Assembly (NCBI GenBank): GCA_030762895.1
Contig: CM061068.1
Span: 75,665,228-75,729,227 of the forward strand
DNA from: Sophora flavescens
Lineage: Eukaryota; Streptophyta; Magnoliopsida; Fabales; Fabaceae
Length of the DNA: 64,000 nt
Direction of reading: 5' to 3'
In this document: positions 57,394 to 64,000 of the stretch, in pieces
Layout of the letters: each line of letters begins with the position of its first letter
How positions within the stretch are numbered: the first letter of the stretch is position 1
Translations under genes and position numbers: made by a program
Notes under the pieces: generated by a model
Told to the model about the DNA's origin: nothing
Database searches by the model: none
The model's input: only the letters and a program-made list of their open reading frames with translations

Positions 57394-59612
57394 AGTGAGT
57401 TTAGAAAAATTGGTTTTGTTTGGATGATAAAGTAAAATCACTTTTGAAGTTTAAATATAAAGAATTTTGTGGGTATAACACCTAGGGTCCGTTTGGTTTG
57501 CATAGAAGGATAGAACAAAGAGAACAATATAGGACAAGAAGTGAGTCACGGCACAACTTTTTGTGTTGTGTGATGTTTGTTAGTCGATGTCGATGCACAA
57601 CACAAGAAATTTTGTACTGTACATTATTGTCTGGTATGCTTACGTACTGGACATAACAATGTAAAATTTACTAAAATACCCTTTATACTATATAATGTTT
57701 GCTTTGCATTATAAAAATGCAAAGAACAAGATTTTTATATTTTAAATTATTTTTTACTTATAATTGAATTATTATCATACTATTCTCTTATTTAAACTTT
57801 GTAGTTTGAGAGAAGATGACGAGAGCTTTCATCTTTGTTGTATTCTCAGTATGAATACTTTTCTTTGTAAGAGAATGCTTTCGAGTATATAGTATATTTT
57901 GCTTTCCTATTTGTTAGACTCTCTTTCGTGTTCTCATCTATATCTTCAAGTCTTCGACTTCTTCAATTTATACTTGATCACAATATATCCGTTGAGGCAT
58001 GATCAGAGGTCTTTGTTCTTTATCCTTTGGATAATAGCCGCTTCGACTTGTCAAATAATGCTTAAGAACGTTGGAAGTCATTTGTTGACCACAGTATATA
58101 GCGTACATGCTTTCTTTGCATCCGGCGGCGTTTCTGTCCTCATTTGTGCAACACTTAGAAAAACTCAGATAAAGATGATTTTCTCCTTATCGCATAAGAG
58201 ACATTTTGCAGCATTGCCCTTTGTCTTTTCTTCTTTTTCTGTTCTCGATAGAAGACAAGGAATTAATATACTCTTTTGAATTATTTAATTCCTTTCTTTA
58301 ATGAAAACACTTTCATTCAGATTCCAAGCAATTTTTTCATAAAATATTTTCTCCTTTTGAACGTTGCTTCAGTCACGAGAGAAAAAAGTAGCTTCATGTT
58401 TTTAATGCTTCAGTTCTTCAATGCTGGAGATATGAACTTGAATATCCTTCTAGTCCTTTGAGAAATTCTGACACGAATGTAGTTCTTGATTCTGTCAGAG
58501 GTCCAGATACATCTTATGAGTAATCAACGCTTCTTGATGTGAGTCTTTCTCAGTTGATTTCATCAGAAACTTGTTCCATCTTCTTTCAACTTTCTTCAGA
58601 AGATTGTGTTTGTACTATTTTGTTGCTTCTAAAAGTATTTGATCGGTGTATAGCTTTAGATGCCTTCTTGATCTTCCTTCTTTCAAACTAAGAGACAAAA
58701 TAGAAATCTTGAGTAGATCATTCTTCAGTCTTGGCATAGTCTTCTCACGAATAACTGATTGTTTAGATAATGCACATCTTCATCTTTCAATCTTGAAGGT
58801 GCTAGATTATGAATAACATTTTGCCTTCTTGCTTATGGCTGCTTTCTTCATAAACAAGGAGTCTGAGATATGATGTTGGCCTTAGAGCTTTATAGCTTGA
58901 ATCTACCCTCAAACGCATTACTCTTCATCATGTATTCAGTATCCAAAGATCATACACATATATTATGCTTTGATCCTTCAGTTGAGTTGTTATGCTAAGA
59001 TTGTCTTTTCTTTTTGCACATCTCAAGTAGATTAATAACAATACTCAGACAGTTCAATAAAAATCATTTGCTTAATGTTTGGGTACATCAAAACACACAC
59101 GACTAATTAAGCGGAGTGTGAGTCAGAGCACGCGACATAGTCAAAACGCTTTGTGACTTAACAACATCATGATAGTAGCAATGATTAGGCTTAAATGGAG
59201 CACCCTTAGCTAGCTTATGGGTAGCTCTATTAGCCAATCTTCTAGAAAACTTAAAGAGCTTATTTAAACATATGAAAATAGCTTATGAAGATAATTTATG
59301 ACTTTTGTATAAATTATGTTTAACTTATTTCAAAAACTTATCAAAGAATATTATGAAATAAGCTTTTTTTTAGCTTATTTTAATAAGTTCAGGTTCAAAA
59401 AGTGTTTGAATTAAATTATAATAATATAATGAAAAGATGAAGAGATTATTTAATTGTTGGAGATATATTGGTCAAATACAAAAAAATAATAATAAAATAC
59501 AATTACTCATATTAATCTCCAAAGCTTTAAAAGCTAATCCATAATTAATAATAATAATGTCTCTTTTATTTTTATTTTTTTTGTGAACAATAATAATGTC
59601 TCTTTTAAATAA
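57394..59612. other. Non-coding; possible MITE end and possible LTR remnant
   Basis: GGGTCCGTTTGGTTTGC at 57486 is a hAT-MITE-like terminus without a clear partner. From 57850 to 59150 the sequence, read on the minus strand, has the CAAATGATTTTTATTGAAC..GATGTGCAAAA..CTGAAGGATC texture of a copia-type LTR, but no TG..CA ends or duplication could be fixed. Frames of 126 and 61 codons there show no domain. Confidence 0.3.
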
Positions 59613-60926
59613 GTGTATTGGATTGGGATTTCAAAAGATTTTAACGGACTGTTTTATGATAAAAAAGTCTTGTGGTATTCAATCAAGACTTTTAAGTAAT
59701 CTAAACAAGTCTGACGGTATTCAATCAAGACTATCCGGATTTTTTAAAGAGAGAATCCAAATCTAGCGGTATTCAATCATGACTTTTTACAAGTGATAAA
59801 AAGTCGTGTTGTATTCAAAAACTTCCTAATTTCAATGGATTGTTTTCTAAGGCGGATTTAGTGGGACTTTGTTTCACTTTTTAGTGATTTTTTAGTAACA
59901 AAAAGTCTCACATCAACACATGAGATTTCTCAGGATTCTCCATTCTTATTTCTCTTCACCTTATGCATTTACCTCTCTCCCCTCTCTCCTCCCTCCCTCC
60001 CTCCCCCCTCTCTCCATCTCTCTTCTCCCTCCCCTCCCCCCCCCCCCTCTCCATCTCTCTCTTCCCTCCCTCCCTCTCCTTTCTCCCCCTCTCTCTCCCG
60101 TCTCCCTACCACGGTTGTCGTTCAACCCAACATAAGTTACCAAATAGCTTTAGAGTGCATTTGTTACAGATTATTTAACCAAAAAATACTTTTTTTAATT
60201 TAAAAATTATTTGTAATGAGTTTGATTGTGTGTGTTTAAGCTTTTCATTAAAATCATTTTTTTTAAAAATCGTTTTTAAGGTTAAAATCAGAAGCTACAA
60301 GATTTTGCAGGTAAAGGTAATGACAATCAAAATGGAAATAAAGTGTTCAATCTTCGCCATGCATCCTTTAAGTCAGCGCCTTCGTTTGTAAAGAATGTTG
60401 TTCTAATGAATTTCCAATTGAACCAATAGACGAATCTTCATCTTCAATATCACCGGCTAATGTAGACAATAATTGTGAACCTATTGTTCAAACCCAAAGC
60501 AGGAACGAGAAGATGCTAATGTCATGACTTTAAATATGTAGAGAAATGCAACTTAAGAGGATATGAAACTACATCAATTTGACTATTAATTAAAAGATTA
60601 GAAAAATTGTTTTAGGTTTTATTTTTTTTATATTATATTACTCATTTCTTTGTTATTTTTTTCATTGGCTCTTGTAACTTTGAATGTTTGCTAAAATTTC
60701 ATGTTTTCCTTTCAAATCTTATAAATTCATATAGTCCATTCAAATCTTATAAAGTCTTAGATATAAATCATTTAAAATTTATACATGAGAATCTTGATTA
60801 TAACAATCTTTAAAAAAAAAATCTTTTAAAATCTTATAAATCATAACATTCCTACATATTCTTTTAAAATCCCAAAGATTTTTTTAAATCAAAACAATCT
60901 TTTAAAATCTCAATCCAATACACCCC
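59613..60926 (+). mobile_element. Deleted PIF/Harbinger-type element (1.3 kb)
   Basis: The left end GTGTATTGGATTGGGATTTC pairs with the complement of the right end, GGGGTGTATTGGATTGAGAT. TAA adjoins both ends, compatible with the 3-bp TAA/TTA duplication. At 60325-60400 a frame reads KVFNLRHASFK, recalling the FNLRHAS-type stretch of Harbinger transposases. At 60410-60560 PIEPIDESSSS and EPIVQTQ recall their C-terminus. Most of the transposase is deleted and the rest is frameshifted. Confidence 0.55.
59966..60112. repeat. Long pyrimidine tract, CTCCCT-rich
   Basis: About 145 bases almost purely C and T, with a run of 11 C near 60037-60047. Open frames across it on both strands are composition artefacts. 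Confidence 0.9.
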
Positions 60927-61382
60927 TAAATAAAAAATGTTCCTTTTTCTATAAGGTATGTAGTTCGGTGTTATCCATACACTATCTATTTTTGTTAAAA
61001 AATATATCTACGTTTGGGAAATAAAAATAATAGTCTAACTTTCGTGATTTTCATTATAAATTATCTTACATGGTAAACTCTACAACGTATCAATCATTTA
61101 AATTTATAATATACGCGTTTAATTTAAAATTATGTTTTGAATACTGAATATGCTGTTAAGCAAAGAATCTATTATAACCCCAAATTAATATTAACACTAC
61201 TCTTTTATATTATTATTTTCTAACTAAGGTGGCAAATTATAAGAGGATATTATTATCTTTCTACAACAAATTTTTGTTGCAAAATAAAAATAGAAAAACC
61301 TGTCAAAATAAAAATAGAAAAAATAAATACAAGTGTACACTAATACAAGTATACAAGTATCTGTAAAACAAAACAAAAAACT
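60927..61382. other. Distal upstream region of the inositol transporter gene
   Basis: AT-rich. CTGTCAAAATAAAAATAGAAAAA is nearly duplicated in tandem at 61280-61325. No gene is seen. Confidence 0.5.
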
Positions 61383-61648
61383 GTTAATTAGAGGATTCAC
61401 CACAAAAAAGTATCTGTTAATTAAAATAAATAAATAAAATATGTTAATTAGAGGATTCCCCACAAAAAAGTATCTGCTAATTAGAGCATATTAACAATAT
61501 TTGGTTTCTATAAAAAAAAACAATATTTTTTGTTGAGGTGTCGGTACCTGTGTTATTTCTCCCGTTGAGAAAAAAATATACAGGTATACGAGTATCTGTT
61601 AATCACAGGATATTGGAGGATTCAGCACAAAAAAGTATCTGTTAATTA
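61383..61648 (+). promoter_or_regulatory. Three direct repeats in the inositol transporter promoter
   Basis: GAGGATTC(A/C)CCACAAAAAAG followed by TATCTGTTAATTA occurs at 61383-61423 and again exactly 60 bases later at 61443-61483. A third copy lies at 61615-61648. The last copy ends about 90 bp before the TATA box. They may be protein-binding sites or a leftover tandem duplication. Confidence 0.6.
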
Positions 61649-61735
61649 AAAAAAAATTTAATTAGAAGATATTATTATCTGTTAATAACTTAATTTCATC
61701 GTATCTGGTGGTAGCAGGGTTCTTTCTCCTCCCTT

Positions 61736-61742
61736 TATAAAC
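61736..61742 (+). promoter_or_regulatory. TATA box of the inositol transporter gene
   Basis: CTTTATAAACAC lies 188 bases before the ATG. A CT-rich leader (TTCTCTTCTCTCTCTTCTCTC, 61826-61846 region) follows, common in plant 5' untranslated regions. Confidence 0.65.
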
Positions 61743-61923
61743 ACAACAGCCACCTCTCTACCATTAACGAGTCACAACAAGTCTCATTCATTTCTCTCTG
61801 ATTCTGAGGCGACGTTCATAGATAATTCTCTTCTCTCTCTTCTCTCTGTAGAGTCTTTGAGGGAAGAAAGTTTCTGTCTGAATTCTTAAGGAAGAACGCA
61901 AACATTAACGAGGAGTTGACGAC

Positions 61924-62452
61924 ATGGAAGGAGGTGTGCCCGTTGAGGCTGATATGTCAGCCTTCAGAGAATGTTTGTCTCTTTCATGGAAAAATCCTTA
62001 TGTCCTTCGTCTCGCTTTCTCTGCTGGAATTGGTGGTCTTCTCTTTGGCTACGACACTGGTAAATTATCTGCTTCATAAACAACAACCTTTTTCTCTGTT
62101 TCTCTGTTTTCCTATGTTGTTGTTTTTTTTTAAATAAAAATTAAAAAAAATTACATGGGTGTCTGTTTCTCTGTTTTCCTATGTTTCAATGTCTCATGTT
62201 ATCAACCATTTCTATGTTGTACTCTGCTTTTTGACCTAGAAATGGACACCCATTATTATCAATTATTATTTATTATTGTTATTAATTATTTTGTTATTAT
62301 TATTAATTGCTATATATTTTTCATTTTTTATATTATTATTTCTTATTTTATTTTTTGGTTGGTGGTGGATTGTATGTGCAGGAGTGATATCTGGGGCTCT
62401 TCTGTATATCAGAGATGATTTCAAAGCTGTAGAAAGAAAGACATGGCTACAG
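61924..62452 (+). CDS. INT2: Inositol transporter (INT2/INT4 type), exons 1-2
   Basis: Sugar-porter family (major facilitator) protein that moves myo-inositol with protons, in this subfamily normally at the plasma membrane. Exon 1 (61924-62059) encodes a protein starting MEGGVPVEADMSAFREC, then WKNPYVLRLAFSAGIGGLLF and GYDT, the first membrane helix with the family GYDTG motif. Exon 2 (62382-62452) gives GVISGALLYIRDDF and ends KTWLQ. The introns begin GT and end AG (62060-62381); the join G|GA restores Gly and exon 2 ends at a codon boundary. The ATG context GACATGG is favourable, and no upstream in-frame ATG competes. The start resembles Arabidopsis INT2 more than INT1 as I recall it, so the paralogue is tentative. 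Some 500 further residues lie beyond the window. No damage is visible. Confidence 0.92.
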
Positions 62453-63791
62453 GTAAAGAATGAATGTGAATGCACCTATTCACGAGTCCAAAGTTGAAAT
62501 CTTTGTATTGAAATCTCTATTCTCTCTTTTTTTTTTTTTTTCGTGAGTTCCCACATCTTTTTCAATGGACTTTAATGCCTTTAATTATACATGGATCTGT
62601 TTCAGTTCACGGCTACCTAAGTTGCACATGAAAACAAAACGCATGGATTTCTCTGCTCAAATTTATTTGTCAAACCTTATAATCCATTTAATATTTCCAG
62701 AAAATATCGCATATTCAATGGGAAGCTTAATTTTTTTTTGACCTTTTTGACTCATTTTACTCCTAAGGAGGGTTTTAAATTTGGGTGTGAAATCACAACT
62801 GACGCCGCAACATTTAGTCTCCATATCAGTTGTCTGCAATTGTCCTCGATAAAGAGAAACTCGACTATTTTGCTCATTTTTTTTTATATTTTTGAAAATG
62901 ATAACAGTCACTTATGGTAAGAAAACAATATGTATATTTATCATTTTGAAAAGTATTATAATTAGTTTGTCATATAATTTTTATTTTGTGAATTCATTAA
63001 TTAATATCCTCGAGATTTTTGATTTTTTTTTACCATCAGTTTGGCAAATATTGGTTACCTTTGTCTTCTTCTTCTCGGTCTTCACGAGAAGAGCCTTTTT
63101 AACTAAAGAATTAAACATATCTGTGTGACTCTCGCAGATTCTGTTTATAAGCTAACAAATATTTTTTTTGAAAAAAATATTTGCATTAACAATGTGTATC
63201 ACATAATCCGGATTTAGCGCAACAGATCCGTTTCGCTTATATATTTTTGATAATGTTTGTTATCTTTTATTTATTTTATATATCCATATAAATCGGCAAG
63301 TGCTGTTACCTTTGGCCCAAAAGGGTTGCTGGGTTCTGCATCAACTAGTTCAGCCCATCAATTTCGCCAAATCCTAAAATATTCTTATCAACCTGCACCA
63401 TCATCCTTTTTTTTGACCCGGAGAATCATCAATCTATTCATAAAAAGCAAAGGCAGCAACTGAGCATATATAATAGTTAAGAGTTGGGACCCGATGATTG
63501 CTAGAAATAATCTACTAATAATGATTCCACAATTTCTTTTTGCCAAGAATAATTCCACTATTTAATAATTTAGATCTCATGCTTTTTTTATCACAATATT
63601 TATTCTAATTAATTGGCATCAATAATAATAGTCATTTATATATTGTACTTATTTCCGTTTGATTCTAATTTGATGCAGATACTGTTATTGTTAATGGTTT
63701 ATCGTGCACCATTCTTTTAATTAATTGTCAGAGCTATGTATACATAAAATAGGATGTAGCAAAATCTGTTATTTTTAATGTGTACCCCCGG

Positions 63792-63822
<31 letters not shown>

Positions 63823-64000
63823 AAAAAAACCTATCCATGTGATATAATTCATTATGTAACCCTTTTAACTAGATTTAAATTTTTTTTTTTTATATGGTTT
63901 CCCCCGATGTTCTTAATTTGAAGCACATGTAACACATAAAAACATGTATATGCACAAATTTTGTGACACGGTACAAGGTTTATTTTCCTCAATGTTGATA
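62453..64000 (+). other. Intron 2 of the inositol transporter gene (incomplete)
   Basis: Starts GTAAAGAATG. I find no exon resembling the next conserved block (VSMAVAGAI) up to the window end, so the intron exceeds 1.5 kb. It holds AT-rich DNA and a C21/A17 run at 63792-63829. Confidence 0.7.
63792..63829. repeat. Homopolymer run: 21 C followed by 17 A
   Basis: A direct juncture of two long homopolymers in an intron. The lengths are likely to be unreliable in the assembly. Confidence 0.9.

Noticed and set aside
57850..59150. Possible solo LTR of a copia element on the minus strand
   Set aside because: The texture is suggestive, but no TG..CA ends or 5-bp duplication could be found, so it is only mentioned as a possibility.
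59920..60178. Ser/Pro/Leu-rich and Arg/Gly/Glu-rich frames on opposite strands
   Set aside because: These are artefacts of the pyrimidine tract.

Overview
This 64 kb window is nuclear DNA of a flowering plant, most likely a eudicot and probably a legume. The plant assignment is direct: spliced eukaryotic gene structure, nested LTR retrotransposons with tRNA primer sites, tnp2-type CACTA, hAT, Mutator-like, Harbinger-like and Helitron-like elements, and an AT-rich background. The legume assignment is an inference from the abundance of Ogre-type sequence and of MITEs with GGNTAAAT...GGTCCCT ends.

Only one ordinary host gene is visible: the first two exons of an INT-type inositol/H+ symporter at the right edge (61924-62452, + strand), with a TATA box and a promoter holding three copies of a direct repeat. 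Almost everything else is transposable-element sequence, much of it nested. Left part (1-11.5 kb): the end of one CACTA element, then a complete degenerate CACTA element (514-6980, TSD TGA) sitting inside an RNase H-like coding fragment and carrying a captured last exon of a RidA/YjgF-type gene; then a SINE-like copy, two fold-back MITEs and a LINE fragment. Middle part (11.5-32 kb): a broken Ty1/copia element whose 5' LTR is split by an 11.6 kb element (12042-23677, TSD TCGGT). That inner element has 2.6 kb LTRs, an Ogre-type primer site, a gag gene and no pol, plus two tandem-repeat arrays in its 3' untranslated region (units of about 89 and 49 bp).

Right part (32-61 kb): a decayed LINE (32.2-36.4 kb); a SINE-like head; a probable non-autonomous Helitron (37404-42260, minus) made largely of diverged AT-rich tandem repeats and itself hosting a complete TRIM (39636-40054, TSD GTTAA); a minus-strand Ogre element (43513-48992) holding a 500-N assembly gap; a non-autonomous hAT (50624-51796, 8-bp TSD); a GC-rich Mutator-like element resembling a Pack-MULE (52436-53764, 10-bp TSD); a 5'-truncated LINE tail; a 339-bp Mutator-like MITE; and a deleted PIF/Harbinger element with a long pyrimidine tract.

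I found no tRNA or rRNA genes and no CRISPR array. No unambiguous new biological system is evident. The most notable items are the gene fragments carried by DNA transposons, the gag-only Ogre relative with satellite-like arrays, and the Helitron built from tandem repeats. All boundaries and target-site duplications were read by eye; family names come from motif recognition, without database searches.
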